Origin: Photorhabdus heterorhabditis
GTDB taxonomy: Bacteria; Pseudomonadota; Gammaproteobacteria; Enterobacterales; Enterobacteriaceae
Direction of reading: 5' to 3'
DNA: 64,000 bases
Assembly (NCBI RefSeq): GCF_018448905.1
Contig: NZ_RCWA01000006.1
Span: 116,947 to 180,946, forward strand
Shown piece by piece: positions 26,887 to 36,340 of this stretch. Numbering within the stretch: the first letter of the stretch is position 1; each line of letters starts with the position of its first letter. The translations under genes were made by a program, and so were the position numbers. A model generated the notes under the pieces. That model had not been told where the DNA came from. It saw only the letters and a list, made by a program, of their open reading frames with translations, and searched no databases.

Positions 26887-29800
26887 TTAGGATTTATTCT
26901 TCTGCTTTCGCAGGAGAAACTGTTTACGTAATATTAATTTTTCACTTGCAATTCTTTGGTTTTTATTTGTTTCTATGTGTGGTGTGTTTAAATATTTACT
27001 TATTGAAGATACGGTTGTGTATTTGAACATTTCAATTAAGTTAATTTCTTTATTAAATTCTTTAGATAAAGCATTTTGTACTCGAACCATCGCTAGGGAG
27101 TTACCGCCAACATCAAAAAAATTATCGGTTATACTGAATTTATCATGACCTAATACTTCTTGCCAGATAAGAAATACTTTCCTTTCATACTCATTAAGGT
27201 TTTTGTTATTAACCTTTTTAACTTCATTTTCTTCTTTGACACTTAGTAGTTTTTTTCTGTTAACCTTACCATTGGCCGTGATTGGTAATTCTTTAACTAT
27301 AAATATTTTTGCCGGAAGCATATAATCGGGTAAGGATTCTTTTAAGTCGTTAAATATAATTTCTATATAATTTTCACTGGATAAATTAGTTTCATTCACT
27401 ATACAAAAAGCGACAATTCTTACTTCTTCCTGACCTAAAGGCTTATTAATAACCGCAGCTTTTTTTATATGCTTAGATTTATCTAATACTGATTCTATTT
27501 CCCCTAATTCAATTCTAAATCCTCTGTTCTTTATTTGATAATCCTGCCGACCGATATATTGAATATTACCGTCAAATCTCCAATATCCCATATCACCGGT
27601 GCGGTATAAATTAAAATCATCATTGGAATACGGATTAAAAAGGAATCTAGCAACGGTTTCATCTACTTTATTTATATAGCCAGGCGAAACAGGTATACCT
27701 CCAATAAAAATTTCACCGATTCCTCCTATAGGTAATGGCTGAAGATTTGAGTCTAAGATATATATCTCAGCATTTCTTATTGGCTGACCAATTGGCGGAG
27801 AATCAGGCCATGTTTCTGGCTGTCCGGTTAGGATAAATTCTGTTACAACATGCGTTTCTGCTGGACCGTAGTGGTTATGAAGGTTTGCACCTGGTAATTT
27901 AGAAAAGAAAGTCCTTATTGCTGGTGTGACGACTAATTTTTCACCTGCTGTAATGACATGCTTTAGCTGTTTAGGAAATATATTAATACTTGTTGCTGTT
28001 TCAGATAAAATATTTAGTGCTACATAAGGTAAGAAAATTCGCTCTATTTTTTTGTTATCAATATACGATGATAGCCATCTAAAATTACTTCTCTGATCTT
28101 CATGAATGATATGCAATGTACCACCACAAGATAAGGTGCTAAATAACTCTTGAAAAGAGACATCAAATGTTAGAGGTGAATAATAGAGTGTTGATATCGG
28201 TGTGTCTTGTTTCAAATCAGCAATATGATAATCAATTAAATTTGATAGACATCCTCTAGTTATGCCAACACCTTTAGGTTCGCCGGTCGATCCAGAAGTA
28301 TAAATAATATAGGCTAAATCAGTTGTATTAAAATTATTATTTCTTTCTATATAACCGTTACTTATATTAAGATTAAATGCACTGTGAAGAAGCTCGGCCA
28401 CTTGACAGCATTGTATATTAGAATAGTCATAACTCTCAATTTCGCCAATCTGTTCGCTAATAAGAATAGCAGGAGTGACATCATGTAAGATTGATAAAAT
28501 CCTATTTTTAGGCATGGCGTTATCAATAGGAACACATATAGCACCAATTTTTAATACAGCTAATATAATTTTAATTTGTGATTCAGAACGTTGAAGACAA
28601 ATTGCAATCTTGTCTTGCTTTTTTATTCCTAATGACTGTAAATATCTAGCTAATATTTCGACTTCTTTGGCTAATGTTTGATAATCAATTGAAGTGTGTG
28701 TCTTATTGTCAATAATTGCAGTATTGTTAGGGTATTGGGTAGCCTGCTCTTCAAATCTTTGAATAATATCTTTTTTAAGATTATATTTTTTATTGCTGCC
28801 GCTATATTCAGTTAATATATTACTTTTTTGTTTAGAACAAATAAAATCTATTGAACTTAGTTTTTTATCAATATTTTGAGTAAGTTTTTCCAATAAGTTT
28901 TTATAATTATCAATAATATTAATGATGCTTTTTTCAGTAAAAAGATCGGTACTATATTCAATGTATCCTCGTAACCCTTGTATTGTCGGATTTAATGAAA
29001 GCGTTAGATCATATTTTGCAACATTCAATTGAGGATCAATTAATTCTATTTTTAGGGGACTTAAATCTATGTTTCTTGGTAGTGTGTTTTGTAGAACAAA
29101 TAATACCTGAAATAAAGGAGTATAACTTAAAGAACGTGTCGGGTTGATAGCTTCAATAATAGATTCAAAAGGTACTTCTTGGTTTGAAAAATCTTTTAAT
29201 GTATTATTTTTAATAATGTTTAGAGTTTCATGGAAAGTAAATTTCTCGTCCAACTCTGTTCTAATAGCGAGCGTGTTAACAAAGAACCCAACAATATCTT
29301 CAAAATCTGGGTGACTTCTATTGGCAACAAGTGTTCCTACAACAATATCTTTTTGACCAGTATACCGGAACAGGAGGGTTTTTAGAGCCGCTAATAATAG
29401 CATAAATAATGTCACGTTATGTTCATTGCATAATAGATTTAATCTATCACTTAGCTGTTTGGATATGGATAAACTTGCTCTTTTACCCTGGTGACTGAAG
29501 ATGGGGGGTCTAGGATAATCTGTTGGTAATGAGAGAAGTGCAGGTGATCCTTCGAGGCGTTTTTTCCAATAATTAATTCCTTCTTTTATATATGATGAGT
29601 TTAATCTTTCATTTCGCCAAACAACATAATCGCTGAATTTATATTTCAAAGGCGGTAGGATTCCAGAATCTTGTACTACATAATTTTTATATAATATGGC
29701 AAATTCTTTTAAAAGAATTCCCATAGACCATCCGTCTGAAATGATATGGTGTAGAGAAACAACCAGTATATGTTTTTTTTTCTTGATACTAATTAATAAA

Positions 29801-32800
29801 GCTCTAAATGGAGATTCTTCTTCCAACTTGAAATATTTATTACTTTCATTAGAAATTATATCTGAAATACTCTCTCTCTTTAGGTTCTCTGAAGTAGAAA
29901 GGTCTATAACCTGGAAATTCAAATGGGGATCTTTATCATATTGCTGAATAGTTACTCCGTCAGTATCAATAAATCTTCCTTGTAGTGTTTCATGTCGTTT
30001 AGTCAGCTGTTCTAAAGCATATTTGATAGCAATAACGTTAACTTCTCCGTTAAGCATAAAGGCCTCAGAGATATTATAAACAGGGCTTTGCTTATTTAAC
30101 TTATATAGAAACCAAAGTCTTTTTTGGGCATCTGAGAGTGGGGATTTTAATGACAATAATTTAATATGTGATGGTGTTGGCTTAATACTTATAGCATGAG
30201 TATTTTTAATTATGTTATTATCAATAAATTCTGATAGGCTTTTTATTGTAGAGTGTTCAAAAATAGAACGAATTGATAGGGTGATTTTTAAACAGTCTTC
30301 TATACGATAAATAACTTTTGTTGCCGTTATAGAATCACCGCCTAGTTCGAAAAAAGTTTGTTCATGAGTTAGGCTGGATATGTCCAGTATATTCTTCCAA
30401 ATATTAGCTACTTGCTTTTCAGTTTCTGTGAAACTCTCTTCATCATATTTTTCAACAACCCCACTTTGGGGTTTCAATATTGATATTTTTTTTCTGTCTA
30501 TTTTTCCACTTGGTAATGTAGGAAATTGTTGTAAGGCAATAAAGTGTGTAGGTACCATATAATATGGAAGATGAAGCTGTACTTGCTGACGTATTATTGT
30601 TGGATCTACGATATTCTTATTTTTAGTTATATAATAGGCAAATAGTTGTTTCCCATTATTATTTTCAACCACAACAACGATTGCTTTAGCAATTTTCTCT
30701 TCAAGCTCAATCGCTTTTTCTATCTCACCTAACTCTATTCTATGCCCCCGGACTTTTACTTGAGAATCACAGCGACTTATATACTCTAGCACTCCATTTT
30801 TTCCTGATTTAACTAAATCACCGGTTTTATATATTATTGATGAGAGTTTATTGCTATAGTTTGAAAAAGGATTTTGTAGAAAATTTTTCTTCGTTAAAAT
30901 CCCCTGATTGAGATAACCTTGACCAACGCCTAGCCCTCCAATATATAACTCTCCTATAACGCCAGTGGGTAGGAGGTTAAGGTCTTTATTGAGGACGTAT
31001 AATTCAGTATTATTAAAAGGATAACCTATTTTAATTGCTTGATCGTTTGATAGTTTATAAACAGTAGACCAGATTGTAGTTTCTGTAGGGCCGTAAACAT
31101 TCCAAACATTTGGGCTGATGTTAAGCAAACCATTTTTCACACTTGTGGTAAGAGGTTCCCCACCGCATAAGATTTTTATTTTATTTTTGTAACCAGTTAG
31201 AAAAGTTAGAATGCTTTCCCAAAAGGTGGGCGTTGCTTGCACGAACGTAGGTTTCTTTTGCTTTATAAATTCACTTATTTTTTTAAAGTCATTTTTATCG
31301 GATTGGTCATAAAGTATGTATTTCCCTCCGGTCAATAAAGGTAATAATATTTCTAAAAGAAAAATATCAAAGCTCCAGGAAGTTATACCCAAGAAACTAT
31401 CTTCTTTTTGAAAATTAAATTCTATAATAGCACTGAGAACAAAGCTTATTATATTCGTTTGGGTGATTTTTACACCTTTTGGCTTCCCTGTAGAACCAGA
31501 TGTATAAATGACATATGCTAAATCGTCCGGTGATATTGGATAATTAATTACTGCATTTTTTACTTGGGATTTTATTGAATCCACACAAATTAAGTCACAG
31601 TTAATTGATTTTAGCGAATTATTATTATTAAACACGTTTGTATTTGTGAGAATCAATTCTAAATCAGCATCTTGGCTGATATATTTTAATCTTTCTTCTG
31701 GATATCCTGGATCAAGGGGTAAATATCCTATACCCAATCTTAATACTGTTAATATGGAAACAACCATGTAATAATTACGATCAAAGCATAATCCAATTAA
31801 CTTTTTATTTATATTGGATTTTATCAATTTTTCTTTTAAGAAATTTGTTAGGGAATTTATTTCTTGATTCAACTCTGCATAGGTTAATTTTATATGGCTT
31901 GTTTCTATCGCAACATGATTTGGTACCAACGACACTTGCTTATTAAATAGATCATAAATTGTTAAGTTAGGTAATCTATCTATCCTAGGCTCTATATTTA
32001 TTTGAATTTTTTCTTTTAATCTCTGATCTTCGAGAATTTGCATGTTTCTGATTTTACTATCTGGATTTTTGAGCATATTTTCGAGCAAAGTAGTGAAATT
32101 ATGTGCCATCTCAATAATATATTCGTCGCTAAATAGAGCGGTTTTATACTCAAATGCAAACTGAAGAGAATCACCTTCGTCATAGATGAAAGTAAGATCG
32201 TCCTTGGAGGTTTTTGTATCAATAAGAATAGACTCAGAACAGGCATTGGTGAAATTAAGGCCTGAAGTTACAAAATTTGTCCTTAAAATAGATACATTAT
32301 ATAATCTGAGTATGGAGGCATTTTCTTGTTTTCTAAGCGACCTTAGAATTATATTAGTAGGAACATTCTCATATTGACGAGCATTCTTACGGTTCTTTTT
32401 TATACGTTCAAGTAATTGTGAAAAAGTTAGATCACCATTGAGTTTTATACGCATTGGCAATTGGTTTAAAAGACAGGCAAATAGATTGCTAAACATTTTA
32501 TTTCTATTTGATTTTGTATAACCTAACGTTATGTTATCTTGCCCGGTATAGTAACGAATTAATATGCTAAAAAGACCAGTTAATAAAATAAAAGTAGTTA
32601 CTCCTACTTTTTTAGAAATAATTTTTATTCTATGGGTTAATTCGTCTGAAATATCAAAATAATATCTTTTCCCATTGAAATCATATGTTGTTTCTTCGGC
32701 AATTTTATCATGTAGATTGATAAGTAATTCAGTCCCTTTTAATTCAGAAAGCCAAAATTTGATTCCTTCTTTAAATCCTTCAGATTTATTAATAAGATTC

Positions 32801-33342
32801 TCTTCATAATCTAGGTAATCATTAATTGAGATATTTATATTTGGCAAAATGACACTATTTTTTATAATGAATTGATTATAATGGAAAGATAAATCTTGTA
32901 GAATAAAGTTTGCAGAATATCCATCGGTAATAATATGATGCAAGTTAAAAACTAAATAAAATTTTTCTGATGAGAGTTTAATTAGGCAAAATTTAAATAA
33001 GGGTGCTTTTGTTAAATCAAATGGTTTACTAATAATTTTATTTATGGTGTCTATTTTAACTTCGTTTTGTTTATATGAAGGAATGTCTGTTAAATCCACC
33101 AATTCCATTTCAGGAACTAAATCATCCAGAATCTTTTGAAAAACTTTATCATTGACTTCTATAAAAACTGTTCTCAATGTGTTGTGTCTTTTCACTACTG
33201 AAGCCAAAGCTGAATTTAATGCACTAACATTTATATTACCTTGTATTTTGAATACTAAAGGAGTATTAAATGCAGGGCTATTGGGAGTTAGTTTCCATTC
33301 AAAAAAAAATCGTTCTTGGGTATTTGATAATAACATTGGCAT
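26887..33342 (-). CDS. NRPS, C-A(Gly)-T-C-A(Pro)-T
   Basis: A 2151-residue bimodular synthetase and first gene of the operon. C1 about 1-440 (HHIITDG) is N-terminal, so it is a starter condensation domain that could load an acyl group. A1 about 455-960 has pocket residues D-I-L-Q-L-G-V-I-W-K read by eye, one change from the well-known Gly code. T1 FFELGGDSI. C2 about 1060-1500 (HHIISDG). A2 about 1515-2040 has pocket D-V-Q-F-I-A-H-V-V-K, matching Pro. T2 FFDVGGNSL, feeding the PKS. There is no epimerase or methyltransferase. Predicted chain: acyl?-Gly-Pro. Very AT-rich relative to the pil/tra genes. The start is at 33342 (MPMLLS); an ATG two codons later is possible. Confidence 0.94.
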   Translation of the reverse strand: MPMLLSNTQERFFFEWKLTPNSPAFNTPLVFKIQGNINVSALNSALASVVKRHNTLRTVFIEVNDKVFQKILDDLVPEMELVDLTDIPSYKQNEVKIDTINKIISKPFDLTKAPLFKFCLIKLSSEKFYLVFNLHHIITDGYSANFILQDLSFHYNQFIIKNSVILPNINISINDYLDYEENLINKSEGFKEGIKFWLSELKGTELLINLHDKIAEETTYDFNGKRYYFDISDELTHRIKIISKKVGVTTFILLTGLFSILIRYYTGQDNITLGYTKSNRNKMFSNLFACLLNQLPMRIKLNGDLTFSQLLERIKKNRKNARQYENVPTNIILRSLRKQENASILRLYNVSILRTNFVTSGLNFTNACSESILIDTKTSKDDLTFIYDEGDSLQFAFEYKTALFSDEYIIEMAHNFTTLLENMLKNPDSKIRNMQILEDQRLKEKIQINIEPRIDRLPNLTIYDLFNKQVSLVPNHVAIETSHIKLTYAELNQEINSLTNFLKEKLIKSNINKKLIGLCFDRNYYMVVSILTVLRLGIGYLPLDPGYPEERLKYISQDADLELILTNTNVFNNNNSLKSINCDLICVDSIKSQVKNAVINYPISPDDLAYVIYTSGSTGKPKGVKITQTNIISFVLSAIIEFNFQKEDSFLGITSWSFDIFLLEILLPLLTGGKYILYDQSDKNDFKKISEFIKQKKPTFVQATPTFWESILTFLTGYKNKIKILCGGEPLTTSVKNGLLNISPNVWNVYGPTETTIWSTVYKLSNDQAIKIGYPFNNTELYVLNKDLNLLPTGVIGELYIGGLGVGQGYLNQGILTKKNFLQNPFSNYSNKLSSIIYKTGDLVKSGKNGVLEYISRCDSQVKVRGHRIELGEIEKAIELEEKIAKAIVVVVENNNGKQLFAYYITKNKNIVDPTIIRQQVQLHLPYYMVPTHFIALQQFPTLPSGKIDRKKISILKPQSGVVEKYDEESFTETEKQVANIWKNILDISSLTHEQTFFELGGDSITATKVIYRIEDCLKITLSIRSIFEHSTIKSLSEFIDNNIIKNTHAISIKPTPSHIKLLSLKSPLSDAQKRLWFLYKLNKQSPVYNISEAFMLNGEVNVIAIKYALEQLTKRHETLQGRFIDTDGVTIQQYDKDPHLNFQVIDLSTSENLKRESISDIISNESNKYFKLEEESPFRALLISIKKKKHILVVSLHHIISDGWSMGILLKEFAILYKNYVVQDSGILPPLKYKFSDYVVWRNERLNSSYIKEGINYWKKRLEGSPALLSLPTDYPRPPIFSHQGKRASLSISKQLSDRLNLLCNEHNVTLFMLLLAALKTLLFRYTGQKDIVVGTLVANRSHPDFEDIVGFFVNTLAIRTELDEKFTFHETLNIIKNNTLKDFSNQEVPFESIIEAINPTRSLSYTPLFQVLFVLQNTLPRNIDLSPLKIELIDPQLNVAKYDLTLSLNPTIQGLRGYIEYSTDLFTEKSIINIIDNYKNLLEKLTQNIDKKLSSIDFICSKQKSNILTEYSGSNKKYNLKKDIIQRFEEQATQYPNNTAIIDNKTHTSIDYQTLAKEVEILARYLQSLGIKKQDKIAICLQRSESQIKIILAVLKIGAICVPIDNAMPKNRILSILHDVTPAILISEQIGEIESYDYSNIQCCQVAELLHSAFNLNISNGYIERNNNFNTTDLAYIIYTSGSTGEPKGVGITRGCLSNLIDYHIADLKQDTPISTLYYSPLTFDVSFQELFSTLSCGGTLHIIHEDQRSNFRWLSSYIDNKKIERIFLPYVALNILSETATSINIFPKQLKHVITAGEKLVVTPAIRTFFSKLPGANLHNHYGPAETHVVTEFILTGQPETWPDSPPIGQPIRNAEIYILDSNLQPLPIGGIGEIFIGGIPVSPGYINKVDETVARFLFNPYSNDDFNLYRTGDMGYWRFDGNIQYIGRQDYQIKNRGFRIELGEIESVLDKSKHIKKAAVINKPLGQEEVRIVAFCIVNETNLSSENYIEIIFNDLKESLPDYMLPAKIFIVKELPITANGKVNRKKLLSVKEENEVKKVNNKNLNEYERKVFLIWQEVLGHDKFSITDNFFDVGGNSLAMVRVQNALSKEFNKEINLIEMFKYTTVSSISKYLNTPHIETNKNQRIASEKLILRKQFLLRKQKNKS

Positions 33343-33650
33343 CGGAGGTATCCTTAAACATTAATATTAGATGTTCCAAGTTATAACCCGACATTCCGCA
33401 CCGCATTCATAATTTGTTGTTTTAATTAAGAATTAACAAATGCATAAATTTTATACAAACGATTTTAAATCAGTATATTACAGATATAGTTGCGGAATGA
33501 CAGATAACGCCTTGATACTTATTTACTACTAGTTAACAATTTGGGGTTCGTAACGTAGACTTGCTGATCACTTATACTTTGCCTTTTGGATGTTATACAT
33601 GGCAAAGATTGATGTAGCCTCTCCCCGGTATAATATTCCTTGTTCACTAC
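33343..33650 (-). promoter_or_regulatory. Upstream region of the biosynthetic operon
   Basis: About 310 very AT-rich bases that must hold the operon promoter (minus strand). AAGGA lies about 9 bases before the NRPS start. A perfect 9-bp inverted pair, CATTCCGCA (33392-33400) and TGCGGAATG (33492-33500), encloses an AT-rich core and could be a regulator site or a cruciform. I cannot fix -35/-10 boxes. No regulator gene adjoins it. The 69-codon minus-strand frame at 33519-33728 overlaps R2 and is doubtful as a gene. Confidence 0.4.
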
Positions 33651-33748
33651 TATGGTTAGTTGGATATCTACTTGATGGGTGTGTTGCATTTTCGTTAAGA
33701 AAATATGCGCTTTATGTTCGAAAAACATACTTTTAGTGATCTTTCCCT
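33651..33748 (+). repeat. R2 direct repeat, right copy
   Basis: Matches 12553-12650 in the same orientation over 98 bases with about 14 differences. It marks the outer edge of the AT-rich biosynthetic segment. The next about 235 bases (33749-33981) contain no gene I can recognise and have a higher GC content than the cluster, so they are probably remnant DNA. Confidence 0.75.
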
Positions 33749-33981
33749 AACCACCTGGCGCGATAAGACCGGAAGTGTTTCAGCCACTCAACATCTGAAA
33801 GCTGATTCAAACTGCTCCGGGCATATTAAGGCCGAAGAGGCGTCCGAATACGCTATGTGAAGGAATGTCGTTTTTCAGCGGCAAAATACGGCGGAACCCA
33901 ATAAGACAACTAATAAATAGACAGGCTACCGCCTTGAGAATTCGCTCCCAAAGTCTGATGCTAATAGCCCATAAAAAGCAC

Positions 33982-34006
33982 AAAAAAACGCAAATGTTTA
34001 TTTGCG
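33982..34006 (-). terminator. Rho-independent terminator, minus strand
   Basis: Stem CGCAAAT / ATTTGCG with a 4-base loop (33989-34006). It is preceded on the plus strand by seven A residues, i.e. followed by a T-run on the minus strand. It would stop transcription entering the biosynthetic operon from the right. Confidence 0.6.
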
Positions 34007-34128
34007 GCTGTAATTAAATCAATAATTGGTTAGTTTTCACACGATTAAAAAAGGATTAAAAAAGAATACGGAACATATAAGCAAATTGAATCTAATTAGT
34101 CAATCTAATGAATTGTAATTTAGACACT

Positions 34129-34590
34129 TGTTCTGTTGCATTAAGCGCTGTTTGGATAATATTGCATTTTTTTATTGGTTGAACTGACGATGTCCCTGAT
34201 TCGAGAAGCATTCAAACGTCTGCACTATTTTGTTGATATCATCGCTCAGTGTGTTCGCTGATATCTGGCCTATGCGCTGAGCCTGCAAGAAATGATGGCG
34301 GAGAGTGGGATTGCCGTTGATCATTCCCCGCTCTCTTGTTGGGTTCATTGTTTAGTTCCGTTGATGATTAAACGTTACCGGCGTAGTAAGCCCGCTGTTG
34401 GGCGTCGGTGGCGCATGGATGAAGCCTGTATCAAAATCAAAGGATAATGGCGTTACCTTTGCCGGGCAGTGGATTCGAGCTGATTTTTTGCTGACGGCTC
34501 ATCGGGATAAGAAGACCGCACTGCGTTTCTTTAAAAAGACGATGCATCAGTATGGGCAGCCTGACGTGGTGACCATAGATTTTATGCTCT
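34129..34590 (+). pseudogene. IS6/IS26-family transposase remnant
   Basis: A degenerate IS6-family transposase. The left end carries the GTTCTGTTGCATT motif typical of IS6-family termini (near 34131). From the ATG at 34190 one reads SLIREAFKRLHYFVDIIAQCVR, then a TGA where Trp is expected, then YLAYALSLQEMMAES and RRWRMDEACIKIKG, a second stop, WRYLCRAVDS, and a frameshift into DFLLTAHRDKKTALRFF and YGQPDVVTID. The first catalytic Asp (MDEACIKIKG) is present. The last third, with the second Asp and the Glu, is missing, cut where the R1 repeat starts. It cannot be active. Confidence 0.85.
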
Positions 34591-34594
34591 ATAT

Positions 34595-34702
34595 TGGAGT
34601 GTAATTTTCATTCTTTCATGTTGAATTTTTTATCGTCATCCTCTCTGGTTTTGCCCAGTATGCTTCCTGGTATCGGGTAATCATATGATTAGACTCTAAT
34701 CA
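34595..34702 (+). repeat. R1 direct repeat, right copy
   Basis: Second copy of the 108-bp R1 repeat. It lies directly upstream of the conjugation operon and ends in the dyads ATCATATGAT and TGATTAGACTCTAATCA. This copy probably keeps the original promoter/operator position of the tra operon, and the left copy is the duplicate produced by the cargo insertion. That polarity is inference. Confidence 0.85.
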
Positions 34703-34808
34703 CTACTGAATAAGTCGCATTTCTGTGTCTGTTGTTTTGTCAAGCAATTCGATAGTACTGAAAAGTGTGCCAGACACAGTGCTAAATAAAACAAGGATGT
34801 TGTGTGGT

Positions 34809-35600
34809 ATGACAACTGAAATCCCTCCTCTGTCTTCGACGTCTGAAGCTGAGATTGACAGCTTTCAGCAAGCGGTTTCTCAAAAGATCCAACCTAGATT
34901 GTTGTTAAAAAAATGTCTGGGGTATCTGTCAATATTGCTTGTTATTGTCAGCATCGCATTGCTGGCATTCGTGGTACGGCAGCAACATCATCAGTTAGTG
35001 GAATTTCAGTCATTGATGCGAAATGGATCATTCCAGCATTTGCCTGATGAGTTGCAAAAGCTGCACGAACGGCTTGATAAGGCAGATACCGGCTTTGTTT
35101 CCCGTCAGGACTGGCAAATGCAAAATGACCGGTTTCATCAGGCATTGATAGCGCAACAGGGATCCGTTAACGACCAACAGAAACCGCTGGTACAGTCAGT
35201 GGCTGATTTAAGCCGTGCGCATCAGGATCTTACCGAAGCAGTGAGTGTATTGAAAAATACCGTGAAACAGCAGGAAATGTGCGTTGACGCATTAATCGCG
35301 TGGAAATCTCAGCAGGAAAAGCATGCGGGTAAAAAAGCGGGCACACCTGATCGGGAAGTTCTTCGAACGAAGAAACGGATAGTGGCTCCTTTCCTACTTT
35401 CTGGTATTGAACGTCGGGGAGAACAAGTTTATGCCGTTATTATTCCACGAGACACCGCTCCTCATTCTCAAATATCTCAAATGCGCTTATTGACTCCGGG
35501 TGAAAGTGCATTTGAATGGACGTTGGTCAGTATCTCCGATCATCAGGCTTTGTTCCAGGTACAAGGGCACCGTCAAACCCTGTCAGTCAATGGAGGGTAA
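34809..35600 (+). CDS. Membrane-anchored coiled-coil protein of the conjugation operon
   Basis: A 263-residue protein from the ATG at 34809 (AAGGA upstream; a GTG at 34725 and an ATG at 34797 are longer alternatives). A cytoplasmic N-terminus is followed by one transmembrane helix (YLSILLVIVSIALLAFVVRQQ, residues about 37-57). A long predicted coiled coil (LPDELQKLHERLDKADTGF; VKQQEMCVDALIAWKSQQEKH) leads to a beta-rich C-terminal domain (FLLSGIERRGEQVYAVIIP). I do not recognise the family. It heads the tra cluster and may be a periplasmic scaffold or cell-wall-associated component. Confidence 0.65.
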   Translation: MTTEIPPLSSTSEAEIDSFQQAVSQKIQPRLLLKKCLGYLSILLVIVSIALLAFVVRQQHHQLVEFQSLMRNGSFQHLPDELQKLHERLDKADTGFVSRQDWQMQNDRFHQALIAQQGSVNDQQKPLVQSVADLSRAHQDLTEAVSVLKNTVKQQEMCVDALIAWKSQQEKHAGKKAGTPDREVLRTKKRIVAPFLLSGIERRGEQVYAVIIPRDTAPHSQISQMRLLTPGESAFEWTLVSISDHQALFQVQGHRQTLSVNGG

Positions 35601-36340
35601 TGATGAGAAAAGATTTTTTCAGCCAGAGGAAGGGGGTGGTGCTGATTGGCGTTGTTATGTCTCTGTCAGCTTCGGCGGCACAGGTTGCTATCTCTGAACA
35701 GACAGAGACGGGAATGAAAGCGACTCAGCAACAGGTCACGCAGGCTGAAAACCACCGTATTCAGGCGCAAATGTGGGGGCTGACAGAAGCAGAGTTTCAG
35801 CGTTATCAGCAATTGATGCAGGGGCAACGGGGCATTCAGTCTCCTGGGCTCGATCCGTTGAGTGCATTGGGCATTGAGGCAGAAACAGTACAGGAGCGTC
35901 AACGTTATGCCGAACTGTGGGTTAGGCAGGAATATGTTCGTACTGAAAAGGAACTGGCGTTCCAGCGGGCGGTGGATGCGGCCTGGAAGCGTCTGGCGCC
36001 GAATATTTTGCCGGTTAATTTAGGGAAGGGGGACGGAATCGCACAGGGTAATCAAGGGCGGCTGGCGTTATTTGTGAAAGAGGATTGCGCGGCTTGTGAT
36101 GCCCAGCTGGCTGCTGCCTTGTCCGCTGACCGTGAGGTGGATATTTACCTGGTAGATAGCGAAAGCAACGATGATGTTTTACGTACCTGGGCAGGTAAAC
36201 ATCATATTCCCTCAGAAAAAGTCCGTAGCCGAAAAATCACGCTTAATCATGACAAAGGGCGCTGGCGACAATTTGGTCAGGGGAAAATGCCGGTCGTACT
36301 ACAACATGAGAATGACGGATGGCGTGTGGTGGCATTTTGA
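35600..36340 (+). CDS. Integrating conjugative element protein (PFL_4693-like, TIGR03759)
   Basis: A 246-residue secreted protein. The start at 35600 overlaps the previous stop (TAATG) behind TGGAGGG. The signal peptide reads KGVVLIGVVMSLSASAA. The middle is Gln/Glu-rich and helical (AQMWGLTEAEFQRYQQLMQG). The C-terminal thioredoxin-like part contains KEDCAACDAQL, a CxxC motif, followed by a beta-alpha pattern (VDIYLVDSESND). The order and motifs match the TIGR03759 family of PFGI-1-type elements. A periplasmic disulfide or scaffold role is plausible but unproven. Confidence 0.78.
   Translation: MMRKDFFSQRKGVVLIGVVMSLSASAAQVAISEQTETGMKATQQQVTQAENHRIQAQMWGLTEAEFQRYQQLMQGQRGIQSPGLDPLSALGIEAETVQERQRYAELWVRQEYVRTEKELAFQRAVDAAWKRLAPNILPVNLGKGDGIAQGNQGRLALFVKEDCAACDAQLAAALSADREVDIYLVDSESNDDVLRTWAGKHHIPSEKVRSRKITLNHDKGRWRQFGQGKMPVVLQHENDGWRVVAF

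Noticed and set aside
33519-33728. Minus-strand 69-codon frame overlapping the right R2 copy
   Set aside because: It covers a dispersed repeat, and the left R2 copy does not keep the same frame intact; more likely repeat DNA than a gene.
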